This document shows positions 27,126 to 35,522 of a stretch of 64,000 bases of DNA, in pieces. The translations under genes and the position numbers were made by a program. Position 1 is the stretch's first letter; each line of letters opens with the position of its first letter. The notes beneath the pieces are model-generated. The model worked only from the letters and a program-made list of their open reading frames with translations, made no database searches and had not been told where the DNA came from. Source of the stretch: Bog-159 sp963756605 (lineage in GTDB: Bacteria; Acidobacteriota; Terriglobia; Bryobacterales; Bryobacteraceae); contig CAVWOT010000004.1 of assembly GCA_963756605.1 (NCBI GenBank), positions 362,212 through 426,211 on the forward strand. The letters run 5' to 3'.

Positions 27126-28100
27126 ATGGACTCCACGCTCGCGCGCCTGTCCGAAATACCCAATTTAACCGTTTCGCGCGATGCGCCGCTCTCCGCTTAC
27201 ACACGCTTCGCCATCGGAGGGCCGGCCGATATCTACGCCGAAACCGAAAGCGTGGAATCCTTCATTCAGGCTCTGGCAGTGGCGCGCGCGAGCGGCCGCG
27301 ACTTCATGGTCATCGGCGGCGGCACCAACCTGATCGTGTCCGATCGCGGATTCCGCGGCATCATGCTGCGCTTCGTGGCGCGGCGCATTCTGGCGGCGGG
27401 TGAGCGGGTCGCGTGCGATGCCGGCGCAGTGTTGCAGGACCTGGTGGATTTCTCCGTCGGCCGCGGGTTACAGGGCCTCGAGACTCTCGCCGGAATCCCC
27501 GGCTCGGTGGGCGCGGCCGTATATGGCAATGCCGGCGCTTACGGCCATTCCATCTCGGAGCGTGTGCGCCAGGTACGCTTCTTCGATGGCGCCTGCGTGC
27601 GCGTATTTGACAACGCGGCGTGCGAATTTCAATATCGCGAAAGCGTGTTCAAGCGCCACAAGGACTGGATCATCTTCTCGGCGGAATTGCATCTGACCAC
27701 CGCCGACGCGAATGCTCTGCGCCGCACGGCGGACGATATCTTGAAGGTTCGCAACGAGAAATTCCCCGTCACCATGAAGTGCGCCGGCAGCATATTTAAG
27801 AACTTTCTGCTGGCCGAATTGCCGCCGGCGGTGGCCGCCGCAGTGCCTGCTAGCGTGGTCCGCGAAGGCAAAGTCCCGGCCGCTTATTTTCTGGAACAAG
27901 TGGGCGCCAAAGGCATGTCGCGCGGCGATATCCATGTGGCCGTTTACCATGCCAACCTGATCTATAACGCCGGAGCCGGCACCGCCGCGGATCTCTGTGT
28001 CCTGATCGCGGAACTCAAATCGCGCGTGCGCCGCCAGTTCGCCGTCGAACTGGAGGAGGAAGTGCAATACGTGGGGTTCGCCGATGCTTGCCCGGTCTAG
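27126..28100 (+). CDS. murB: UDP-N-acetylenolpyruvoylglucosamine reductase MurB
   Basis: 324 residues. FAD-binding FAIGGPADIYAE and VIGGGTNLIVSDRGFRG, then LAGIPGSVGAAVYGNAGAYG. Catalytic residues: Arg in YRESVFK, Ser in CAGSIFKNF, and Glu in the C-terminal ELEEEVQYVG. Reduces UDP-GlcNAc-enolpyruvate to UDP-MurNAc in peptidoglycan synthesis. ATG 27126 is chosen; ATG 27105 (seven codons earlier) is also possible. The 3' end overlaps the next gene by 17 bases. Confidence 0.95.
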   Translation: MDSTLARLSEIPNLTVSRDAPLSAYTRFAIGGPADIYAETESVESFIQALAVARASGRDFMVIGGGTNLIVSDRGFRGIMLRFVARRILAAGERVACDAGAVLQDLVDFSVGRGLQGLETLAGIPGSVGAAVYGNAGAYGHSISERVRQVRFFDGACVRVFDNAACEFQYRESVFKRHKDWIIFSAELHLTTADANALRRTADDILKVRNEKFPVTMKCAGSIFKNFLLAELPPAVAAAVPASVVREGKVPAAYFLEQVGAKGMSRGDIHVAVYHANLIYNAGAGTAADLCVLIAELKSRVRRQFAVELEEEVQYVGFADACPV

Positions 28101-29349
28101 CGCGCAGCGATCGCGCCGTGGCTGGTGGCTGGTGGCTGGTGGCTGGTGGTTGTGTTTTTCACCCGCCGCGGCGCAGTCCGGCGGGCTGCACGATGCGGTT
28201 ACTGCGGGAAATGTGGAAAAAGTACGCTCGCTCCTGGCGGCGGGCGCGGATGCCAACACCCGCGACTCACTCGGCGCCACTCCATTGCATGACGCGGCCT
28301 GGATCGGCAACCCGGAAATTGCCGCGCTGCTCATCGCCCATGGCGCCGAAGTAAACGCCCGCCATCTGGAAGCCGGGTCCACGCCACTCGATTACGCAGT
28401 CATCAAAGACAATCGCGCCGTCGCGGAGTTGCTTCTCGCACATGCCGCAGCGGTCCAGGAAACGGACCGGTCGGGCTCGACCGCCCTCCACCTCGCTGCC
28501 ACGCGCGGCTATCAGGATATGGTGGCGCTGCTGGTAGCCCACGGCGCGAATGTCAATGCCCGCGACGGAGCCGGTGCCACACCGCTCGATGAAGCCTGCT
28601 GGAAGGGCTATCGGGCCATCGCCGCGCTGCTGTTGGACAAAGGCACACCCATCGACGCGCGCAATCCGGAAAGCGGCGCCACGCCGCTGAACGAAGCAGC
28701 CGCCAAGGGGCAGGCCGACGTAGTCGAACTGCTGCTCGAGCGCGGAGCGGATGTGAACGCGCGCGATAACGCCGGTGCGTCGCCGCTTGAGAATGCCTCG
28801 CGCTACCGCCACACCGCGGTCATGGATCTGCTGATGGCCCACGGCGCGACCCTGGCCAGGCGCGATCAGCCGGGAGTTTCGCTATTGGATGAGGCTGTGC
28901 TGAAAGGCCAGGCCGACATGGTGGAACTACTGGTTGCCAGGGGCGCCGACGTCAATGCGCACAATCGGGAAGGCTCGCCACCATTGGCGGATGCCGCGCT
29001 CAAGGGCTACACGGAGATCGCCCGGATTCTGCTCGATCACGGCGCGCGCGTAAACGAGCGGAATTCCGCAGGCGGCACCCCGCTGCACGACGCCGGGCTG
29101 GCAGGCCATCCGGAAACGGCGGCGCTACTACTCGACCGCGGCGCGGAAATCGATGCGCGCGACACAGCCGGCGTTACGCCGCTCTACAATGCGGCTTCCT
29201 GGGGCCGCCGCGACGTGGTCGAATTGCTGCTGGCGCGCGGTGCGGATGCCGGGTTGCGCACCAAGGCCGGCGCTACCGCCCTGGAAGGCGCGGTGGCCAA
29301 CGGTTTCGGAGATGTCGCCGCTGTGTTGCGCGCCCGCACGGCGAAGTAA
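28084..29349 (+). CDS. Secreted ankyrin-repeat protein
   Basis: 421 residues: a signal peptide (WWLVAGGWWLCFSPAAAQ), then about 12 ankyrin repeats of 33 residues, each of the type GxTPLxxAAxxGxxEIAxLLLxxGAxVNARD. No other domain. Probably periplasmic or surface, for protein binding. The signal-peptide codons consist of five heptamer repeats (28118-28152), so slippage would shift the frame. Overlaps murB by 17 bases and is probably co-transcribed with it. Confidence 0.9.
   Translation: MLARSSAQRSRRGWWLVAGGWWLCFSPAAAQSGGLHDAVTAGNVEKVRSLLAAGADANTRDSLGATPLHDAAWIGNPEIAALLIAHGAEVNARHLEAGSTPLDYAVIKDNRAVAELLLAHAAAVQETDRSGSTALHLAATRGYQDMVALLVAHGANVNARDGAGATPLDEACWKGYRAIAALLLDKGTPIDARNPESGATPLNEAAAKGQADVVELLLERGADVNARDNAGASPLENASRYRHTAVMDLLMAHGATLARRDQPGVSLLDEAVLKGQADMVELLVARGADVNAHNREGSPPLADAALKGYTEIARILLDHGARVNERNSAGGTPLHDAGLAGHPETAALLLDRGAEIDARDTAGVTPLYNAASWGRRDVVELLLARGADAGLRTKAGATALEGAVANGFGDVAAVLRARTAK
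28118..28152 (+). repeat. Heptanucleotide tandem repeat in signal peptide
   Basis: Four perfect copies of GTGGCTG followed by GTGGTTG. The unit length is not a multiple of three, so gain or loss of one unit changes the frame after the start of the ankyrin gene. Confidence 0.9.
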
Positions 29350-29399
29350 ATCACACAGCAAAGAAAAAGCAAAGGATTTCTTAACTTTGAAAAATTGGC

Positions 29400-29431
29400 T
29401 TGACCCTGGAATCGGTTCCACCGCTGATACT
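29400..29431 (+). promoter_or_regulatory. MerR-type promoter with long spacer
   Basis: TTGACC (29400-29405) and GATACT (29426-29431) are 20 bases apart, with the dyad TGGAA...TTCCA (29407-29420) centred in the spacer. Long-spacer promoters with a central dyad are the hallmark of MerR-family control. It lies just upstream of the broken merR-like gene. Confidence 0.6.
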
Positions 29432-29443
29432 ATTCTCAGGAAG

Positions 29444-29632
29444 GTGCCAATCGCGACGCGACAGTACGTGCGATCCGGAGAGCTGGCCAAGATTACGGGC
29501 GTCAGTACGGATACGCTGCGGCATCACGAGCACATGGGCTTGCTCGCGGTGGTTACCGGCAATATCCAGTCAAAGCCGCGGATCGGGTTCGGCTGGTGCG
29601 GCGGGCCATGGCTATCATCGCCACCCTGTGAT
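29444..29632 (+). pseudogene. MerR-family regulator, frameshifted remnant
   Basis: From GTG 29444 the frame gives VRSGELAKITGVSTDTLRHH, the MerR winged-helix N-terminus, then EHMGLLA. The homology continues in another frame as GYRQYPVKAADRVRLVRRAM before a TGA at about 29634. A small deletion between GLLA and GYRQYP has removed part of the wing and shifted the frame. The effector-binding C-terminus is absent. Confidence 0.8.
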
Positions 29633-29942
29633 GACAGTTAGGGAACCGGTTATGGAAAAAAACAGCGTCAACCCGCTTTCTTCTACGGGAAGGGAGCGGT
29701 CCAACGTCGCTTGGCCGGGAGGATAGTCCGCCCCACTTCCGTGGCCAGCCTCGCGGGACCAAGGACCTGGATTTGCTGGCCCGGTTGCGCGACCTCGCTG
29801 CCGTGGGGCGGGGCGGCGAGTGCGCTGGAGCGCGCGTGGCGTAGGTCATCGCGCATACTGCCGGACTTGTTGTGGGCACCGCATAACACTCTTCGGCCGC
29901 ACGGTTGCTCGCGGGGCGGCGTCTCTCAAGTCGGGAGGCGGT

Positions 29943-30466
29943 ATGCCGGTCCGGTTACCTGTTCTCGCCGTTTTGGCGGCGGCCAGATTTTTCGCTCAAC
30001 CCGCCTACGGCCTGAATTCGGCCGTGCAGATCGAAGGACCGGGTTGGCTGTGGCAGGAGACATACGATATGGATGCCCCGCTGCCCGAAGGCGCGTCCAA
30101 AGAGCAGGCACCCGCCATGCTTCGTGCACTGCTGGCGGAGAGATTCAAACTCTCCGCACATACCGTCACCGCGTAGCGCCCAAGCTATGCTTTGCTGGTT
30201 GGCAAAGCCAGATCCAAACTGGCGCCGTCAGGAATTCCAATCCCTTCAACACGCAACCCGACCCACCGCAACGAAAAGCGGCGGCGCCAGATCGACCGCG
30301 GACGCGCCGATACTGGTGCCCCTTCCGCTAAGAAAGCGATTCCGGCGCGAAATCCAGGGTAATCCAGGACCAACTGGGGCTCAAACTGGAGTCGCGATAG
30401 GCTCCCGTCGAATTCCTGGTGATTGGTCACATCGAAAAAGCGCCCACCGAAAACTGCGCACGGCAC
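29943..30466 (+). pseudogene. TIGR03435-family gene remnant
   Basis: The frame starting near ATG 29943 contains AYGLNSAVQIEGPGWLWQET and PEGASKEQAPAMLRALLAER. A TAG at 30174 interrupts it, after which RPSYALLVGKARSKLAPSG continues in the same frame. Near 30361 a third piece reads VIQDQLGLKLESR, another stop, then APVEFLVIGHIEKAPTEN, the standard C-terminus of this family. The middle is deleted. TIGR03435 is a paralogous family expanded in Solibacter-type Acidobacteria; function unknown. Clearly decayed. Confidence 0.85.
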
Positions 30467-30532
30467 CAGAAGTACTTCAGCCAGGCGCGCTAATGTGTTA
30501 GGCTCATTTTCTCCCGGAAATGAGGAGTTCCG

Positions 30533-31573
30533 ATTAAACACAAGGGGAAGTGGCTGGTGGTGGGGCTGGCCGGCGTGGCCGCGGCCATCTGCCTGGTGCG
30601 TTTATTTCTCCACAGCCGCGGGTTCGACTGGCGGGCCTTCCGCGCTACTTTTCTCTCCCTGCGATGGGGTTGGCTGGTGGCGGCCAGCGGTTGGGTGATC
30701 GCCGGGTATTACGGGCGCGCGTTGCGCTGGCGGGTCTTGATCCGGCCGGTCAAACCGCAACCCAGTCTGTGGAACTTGTTCACCGCTACCGTCATCGGCT
30801 TCAGCGCCATCACCGTGCTCGGCCGCGCCGGTGAACTCGTGCGTCCCTATCTGATCGCCGCTAAAGAGAAAGTCCCGGCTTCCTCGCAAATGGCTGCGTT
30901 GGTGCTGGAGCGCATATACGATGTTCTGATCGTATTTGCCATTTTCGGATTCGCACTCGGCCGCGTGCGACGATCCGACGTCACCTTAGGACCGGCGCTG
31001 ACCTGGGTATTTGCCGCGGGCGGCTGGCTGGTGGGAGCTCTAGCGGTCATTATATTGGGGCTGCTGGCTGCGTTTCGGCATTTCTCGGCAACCATGCGGC
31101 GCCGTCTGCTGGATGCTCTCAGCGCCCTGCCGGAGCGCCACCTTCAGAAGGCCGATGGTCTGATTACGGCCTTTGTGCAGGGGATGGAATCCACCAAGAG
31201 CCAAAAAGCCGTGCTTTTAATGGTCTGGTATACGGTTCTCGAATGGGTTACCATCGCGCTGACCGTATACTGTGTCATGCAGGCGTTCGGCGGCGTGCTG
31301 CAGTTCGGCTGGCTGGATGTACTGATCTTCCTTGGCTTTCTGGCCTTTGGCACGGTCGTCCAGCTGCCGGGTGTCGGCGGCGGTATGCAGGTGGTCACCG
31401 TCCTGGTGCTGACCGAACTTTTCCGGATTCCCGTAGAGATTTCCACTAGCGTGGCCCTTGTGCTGTGGTTTATTTCATTTGTAGTAGTTCTGCCATTTGG
31501 CGTTGCTTTGGCCCTCCATGAAGGCATCCAGTGGCGCAGTCTGAAGCAACTGCAGCCGGAAGTCTCGATATGA
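30533..31573 (+). CDS. Flippase-like / lysylphosphatidylglycerol synthase TM-domain protein
   Basis: 346 residues if translation starts at ATT 30533, or 338 from GTG 30557. The ATT is placed five bases after GAGGAG and gives IKHKGKWLVVGLAGVAAA, the usual basic N-terminus before the first helix, so I prefer it. Eight or so membrane helices, with GRAGELVRPYLIA, ALVLERIYDVLIVFA and QLPGVGGGMQVVTVLVL, match the UPF0104/LPG-synthase transmembrane family implicated in lipid transport. No cytosolic synthase domain. The stop overlaps nrdR as ATGA. Confidence 0.82.
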   Translation: MKHKGKWLVVGLAGVAAAICLVRLFLHSRGFDWRAFRATFLSLRWGWLVAASGWVIAGYYGRALRWRVLIRPVKPQPSLWNLFTATVIGFSAITVLGRAGELVRPYLIAAKEKVPASSQMAALVLERIYDVLIVFAIFGFALGRVRRSDVTLGPALTWVFAAGGWLVGALAVIILGLLAAFRHFSATMRRRLLDALSALPERHLQKADGLITAFVQGMESTKSQKAVLLMVWYTVLEWVTIALTVYCVMQAFGGVLQFGWLDVLIFLGFLAFGTVVQLPGVGGGMQVVTVLVLTELFRIPVEISTSVALVLWFISFVVVLPFGVALALHEGIQWRSLKQLQPEVSI

Positions 31574-32031
31574 AGTGCCCATTCTGCAACCACATAGAAG
31601 ATAAGGTAGTGGACTCGCGCGAGAGCCGGGAGGGAGATGCCATCCGGCGCCGGCGGCAATGCCTGGCGTGCGAGCGCCGCTTCACAACTTACGAGCGGAT
31701 CGATGAAGTGCCGTACATGGTGATTAAGAAAGACGGCCGCCGCGAAAAGTTCGACCGCCAGAAAGTATTGTCCGGATTGCTGAAAGCTTGCGAAAAGCGG
31801 CCGATAAGTATGGGTAGGCTGGCAGAACTGGTGGACCAGGTCGAAGCCAAGGTGACGGATTCAACGGATCGGGAGATATCTACTACTGAAATAGGAGAAA
31901 TGCTTATCGACGCGCTACGCGATCTGGATAAGATCGCTTACGTACGGTTCGCCTCGGTTTACCGCGACTTTCAAGACGAACAGGCGTTCTTCAATGAGCT
32001 GAAGAACCTGATGCGGCACAAGGTGCCTTAA
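31570..32031 (+). CDS. nrdR: Transcriptional repressor NrdR
   Basis: 153 residues from ATG 31570. A zinc ribbon with Cys3, Cys6, Cys31 and Cys34 (MKCPFCNH and QCLACERRFTTYER) is followed by the ATP-cone (MVIKKDGRREKFDRQKVLSG). NrdR senses (d)ATP and represses ribonucleotide reductase genes by binding NrdR boxes; no such genes are in the window. Translationally coupled to the flippase-like gene. Confidence 0.97.
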   Translation: MKCPFCNHIEDKVVDSRESREGDAIRRRRQCLACERRFTTYERIDEVPYMVIKKDGRREKFDRQKVLSGLLKACEKRPISMGRLAELVDQVEAKVTDSTDREISTTEIGEMLIDALRDLDKIAYVRFASVYRDFQDEQAFFNELKNLMRHKVP

Positions 32032-32059
32032 GGTTCATCGGCCTTTTGCCGGAGCCTTA
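32029..32059 (+). terminator. Possible hairpin terminator after nrdR
   Basis: TAAGG...CCTTA outer stem (32029-32033 and 32055-32059) encloses CGGC...GCCG (32039-32042 and 32048-32051). There is no T-run after it, so this may be a weak or factor-dependent end. Confidence 0.4.
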
Positions 32060-32157
32060 GACCCCGCGACCGAGGGAAGCGATGAGCTGTTTTGCGGGCG
32101 ATTTTGCGGGAGATGGTTGTAACCAAAACGCTTCTGAAACATCTTTAACTGTAGGAC

Positions 32158-32186
32158 TTAACTTTCCTGGTGATTGGTGTTATCAT
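32158..32186 (+). promoter_or_regulatory. Candidate sigma-70 promoter of rpoD
   Basis: TTAACT (32158-32163) and TATCAT (32181-32186) with a 17-base spacer. It lies about 137 bases before the gene; the remainder of the leader (32187-32322) shows no ORF. Confidence 0.5.
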
Positions 32187-32322
32187 CAGTTGATGTGCCA
32201 TTGGCGAAGGAAGTCCCCCGCATTGGCGTGCCGTACCAGCAAGTCCGAAGCGTTTCTAGAACCCCTGAATCTAACCAAGTGCAAGTTGCAGTTGCTACTT
32301 CGACCGAGTTAATTGGGGGGAG

Positions 32323-33870
32323 GTGAGTCGAACGGTGGATCAATTCGAAGATCAATTTTTAGCAGATAATCCTGAAGCCTTGGGCCTCAACTTTGAAGAG
32401 GACGCCAAGTTCTTTGATGCCGAGGCAGGCCACGAGGCCGATTTCCTGCATCCTACGCCGGTGGAAGAGTCCATCTACACGGACGATCCGGTGCGGGTGT
32501 ATCTGCGTGAAATGGGAGCAGTTCCGCTCCTGACGCGCGAAGGCGAAGTGGACTTGGCCCGCCGCATGGAACGCGGCAAATTGCGCATGCAAAAGGCTAT
32601 CAGCCGCTCGGCCCTGGTACAGCGGGTGGTAGTCGAACTGGCCGAGCAGTTGAAGAAGGGTGCCGACGAAATCGACAATGTAGTGGACGTAGGCGACGTG
32701 GAAGAAGGTACCCCAGCGGATTTGAAGAAGCGCGCCGACCTGTTGAAACTATTCACCGATCTGATCGTCGTGTATAGGAAACTGCAGCAGGTAACGGACA
32801 AGGTGGAAACTATCCCCGTGAACCTGAAACGGCAGCGGAAACGCTGGTGCAACCGCTTGAACCGGACCAAGGTTCAGGTGTCTCAGGGTATTCGGGTCAT
32901 CCCGTTCCGCTCGCTCAAATGGAAGGAATTTGCAAAAGAGATCGAGCGTGCTGTCGAGGAACTGGGCCAACTGGATCGGGAGTCGAAGAAGATCGAGGCG
33001 AAGGCGGCCGGTCAGCCGCAACTGCAGGCCCGGCTGAAGGACCTGAAGAAGGAAATCCGGAAACGCGAGACCATGGCCGGCGCATCTCTGCCGGACCTGA
33101 AGCATACACTGACGGTAATCCGGCATGGGGAAGCCGAGGCGGAACGCGCTAAAAAGGATCTGGTAGAGGCCAACCTGCGCCTGGTGGTTTCAGTGGCCAA
33201 GAAGTACGTGAACCGCGGACTTCACCTGCTGGACCTCATCCAAGAGGGCAATATTGGACTGATGCGCGCCGCGGACAAGTTCGAATACCGCCGTGGATAT
33301 AAGTTTTCAACGTACGCCACGTGGTGGATCCGCCAAGCCATCACGCGCGCCATTGCTGACCAATCGCGCACAATTCGCATTCCCGTTCACATGAACGAAA
33401 GCATGAATAAGTTTTTGCGTGCGTCGCGTGAACTGGAGAAGGAACTCGGCCGAACTCCTACAAATGACGAAATTGGCCGTCGGATGGATATCCCCGTAGA
33501 GAAAGTCCAGAAGCTGAAAACCATTTCCCGCGATCCTGTATCTCTCGAAACGCCCGTAGGGCGGGACGGCGAATCGGCATTGGGCGATCTGATCGAAGAT
33601 CGCTGGGTCGGATCGCCGGTGGACGCCGTGATCGAGACTAATGTCCGGGACGAGACCGCCGGCATCCTGAAAACCCTTTCTCCGAAGGAAGAAAAGGTGA
33701 TCCGGTTGCGGTTTGGGATCGGCTGCGAACGCGAACACACTTTGGAAGAGATTGGCCAGGAGTTCGACGTCACGCGCGAACGCATCCGTCAGATCGAAGC
33801 CAAAGCCTTGCGGCAACTGCGTGCCCCCGAGCGGGCGCGGCGCTTACGAGCGCTGATGGCCGCCCGGTAA
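32323..33870 (+). CDS. rpoD: Primary RNA polymerase sigma factor RpoD
   Basis: 515 residues from GTG 32323 (a second GTG at 32335 is better spaced from GGGGGGAGG and may be the real start). Region 1.2 (DPVRVYLREMGAVPLLTREG), a non-conserved spacer, region 2 (LRLVVSVAKKYVNRGLHLLD, then GYKFSTYATWWIRQAITRAI), region 3, and region 4 with VIRLRFGIGCEREHTLEEIG and VTRERIRQIEAKALRQLR are complete. Group 1 sigma by all motifs; region 1.1 is short. Its 3' end overlaps the convergent downstream gene by 27 bases. Confidence 0.96.
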   Translation: MSRTVDQFEDQFLADNPEALGLNFEEDAKFFDAEAGHEADFLHPTPVEESIYTDDPVRVYLREMGAVPLLTREGEVDLARRMERGKLRMQKAISRSALVQRVVVELAEQLKKGADEIDNVVDVGDVEEGTPADLKKRADLLKLFTDLIVVYRKLQQVTDKVETIPVNLKRQRKRWCNRLNRTKVQVSQGIRVIPFRSLKWKEFAKEIERAVEELGQLDRESKKIEAKAAGQPQLQARLKDLKKEIRKRETMAGASLPDLKHTLTVIRHGEAEAERAKKDLVEANLRLVVSVAKKYVNRGLHLLDLIQEGNIGLMRAADKFEYRRGYKFSTYATWWIRQAITRAIADQSRTIRIPVHMNESMNKFLRASRELEKELGRTPTNDEIGRRMDIPVEKVQKLKTISRDPVSLETPVGRDGESALGDLIEDRWVGSPVDAVIETNVRDETAGILKTLSPKEEKVIRLRFGIGCEREHTLEEIGQEFDVTRERIRQIEAKALRQLRAPERARRLRALMAAR

Positions 33871-34572
33871 GTTCGCCATCCCCAAAGACGGCAGGCGCTC
33901 TTCGTGGTAGAGCGCCGCCGTATTGCGGACGCTCGAAACAATCAGCATCAGTGACATCCCCATGATTCCCGCTACGCCGCCTGCATCGAATAGCGGAAAG
34001 CGGTAGCCAAAGAGGTTGCCCATCGGCCGGTAGAGCAGCGCAATATTTCCGGCCACCAGCAGCAGCCGCAGCTCCGTGGGGCTGAACTTCCAATACGATA
34101 GCTGAAACGTGCCCAGGGCATAAGCGGCCAGGTAGGCCTGGATAGAGAGCATGAAATAAGCTATCAACAAAACCGCCGCTACCATGGGACGCATGTACCC
34201 CGATAGGCCCATGCCGGCTACCAGGAACAAGGTACCGAACGCGTCAGTTATGTGGTCCACATAGAAGCCGTAGCGCGGGCGCTGCCGGTTGCGCACCCGC
34301 GCCAGCGTGCCATCCAGGCTGTCGCCGAGCCAGTTGGCTGCCAGGCAGCCGATCACCGCCAGCAGCATGTACTTGTTCCAGCGGGCCAGCCAATAACAGA
34401 CGCCGGCGCAGAACATGGACACCAGACCGAGCAGGGTCAGGTGATCGGAGTTGATCCAGCGCGGCGTCGCATGCGCCATGCGGACCAGCAAGCGCTTCTC
34501 GATCGGCGCGAAGAAGCTCTCCTGTTCGCGCGCCGCCTCGCGGAATTTCCCTGCCGTGTCAGACATAGTCAT
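33844..34572 (-). CDS. CDP-alcohol phosphatidyltransferase family protein
   Basis: 242 residues. The catalytic motif DG(x)2AR(x)8G(x)3D(x)3D is exact: it starts at SLDGTLARVR and ends YGFYVDHITD. Five to six membrane helices surround it. Makes a phospholipid from a CDP-lipid and an alcohol at the inner membrane; the alcohol (glycerol phosphate, inositol or other) cannot be told. Convergent with rpoD, sharing 27 bases at the 3' ends. Confidence 0.93.
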   Translation of the reverse strand: MTMSDTAGKFREAAREQESFFAPIEKRLLVRMAHATPRWINSDHLTLLGLVSMFCAGVCYWLARWNKYMLLAVIGCLAANWLGDSLDGTLARVRNRQRPRYGFYVDHITDAFGTLFLVAGMGLSGYMRPMVAAVLLIAYFMLSIQAYLAAYALGTFQLSYWKFSPTELRLLLVAGNIALLYRPMGNLFGYRFPLFDAGGVAGIMGMSLMLIVSSVRNTAALYHEERLPSLGMANLPGGHQRS

Positions 34573-34618
34573 AGGATAGCTTCCATGAAGTTGCGCCAGC
34601 TAATGCCGATAGATACTT

Positions 34619-35494
34619 GTGGAATGCCTGCAGACATCGGGTAATAGCGTAGATGCCGGGCCACCGCCGATCCCGGCTCGCAACGCCCTGTGCAAGCTGC
34701 CGGTTTTCCGTCCGGTGGCGTTGAAAATGTTGCACCTCCTGGCCGGTGAGGAGACCGAAGTGGGCGAATTGGCAAGCCTGCTGCGCTCCGATCCCGCGCT
34801 GAGTTCGGAGTTGCTGGCGGTCGCAAACTCGTCTTTTTATGGCTCACGATACGCGGTCGACAACCTGGCGCGGGCGATCCTGCTGCTGGGATTTGAACGT
34901 GCCCGCTCGCTGACCCTGGCGGTAGCCTTGCGGTCCTTCACGAGCAATCCGGCGAATCCCCAAGTAATGCAAGCTTGCTGGCAGCATAGTATGGCCTCGG
35001 CGTTGATCGCCCAGGAATTAGCGCCGCTCTACGAGATCCCTAAAGACCACGGGTACACTGCGGGGTTGATCCACGACGTTGGGCGGCTGGGATTGCTGAC
35101 GGCCCACGGGGAAAGGTACACGGCGGTGTTCGCGACGCCACATGAAACCTTGGCCGCCTGCCTGGACTCCGAGCGCCGTTTGTTTGAAATGGACCACTGT
35201 CAGGCCGGCTTTCTACTCACCCAGCGTTGGGGCTTTCCATCCGAGTATTCGCGCGTGGCAGGGTGTCATCATGGCGAGATGCCCGCCGCCAAACAGGACC
35301 TGGTAGCACTCGCGCATACGGCTTGTTCCCTGGCCGACGCTCTTGGCTTCCCGGCGGTGATCATCTTAAATTCGCCCACCGTTGCCGAGATCGTGGCGCA
35401 GTTGCCTGCGACACCGTGGCGGCCCTATACGTTCTGCGAAGAACGGATGAAAGATCAGATCGCCGCCGAAATTAAGTGTGTCGGGCTGGCCTGA
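34619..35494 (+). CDS. HDOD-domain signalling protein
   Basis: 291 residues from GTG 34619. The HDOD domain spans about residues 25-220: LPVFRPVALKMLHLL, EVGELASLLRSDPALSSELL, ANSSFYG and an HD-like site in YTAGLIHDVGRLGLL. HDOD proteins are non-catalytic relatives of HD phosphohydrolases, often linked to cyclic-di-GMP and chemotaxis or DNA-damage signalling. No GGDEF or receiver domain is fused. Divergent from the phosphatidyltransferase. Confidence 0.9.
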   Translation: MECLQTSGNSVDAGPPPIPARNALCKLPVFRPVALKMLHLLAGEETEVGELASLLRSDPALSSELLAVANSSFYGSRYAVDNLARAILLLGFERARSLTLAVALRSFTSNPANPQVMQACWQHSMASALIAQELAPLYEIPKDHGYTAGLIHDVGRLGLLTAHGERYTAVFATPHETLAACLDSERRLFEMDHCQAGFLLTQRWGFPSEYSRVAGCHHGEMPAAKQDLVALAHTACSLADALGFPAVIILNSPTVAEIVAQLPATPWRPYTFCEERMKDQIAAEIKCVGLA

Positions 35495-35522
35495 TTTGCC
35501 GCCGGCCGATGGTACCAGCGCG

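Noticed and set aside
29711..30331. 206-codon plus-strand frame
   Set aside because: Out of frame with the TIGR03435 remnant; composition of a shadow frame.
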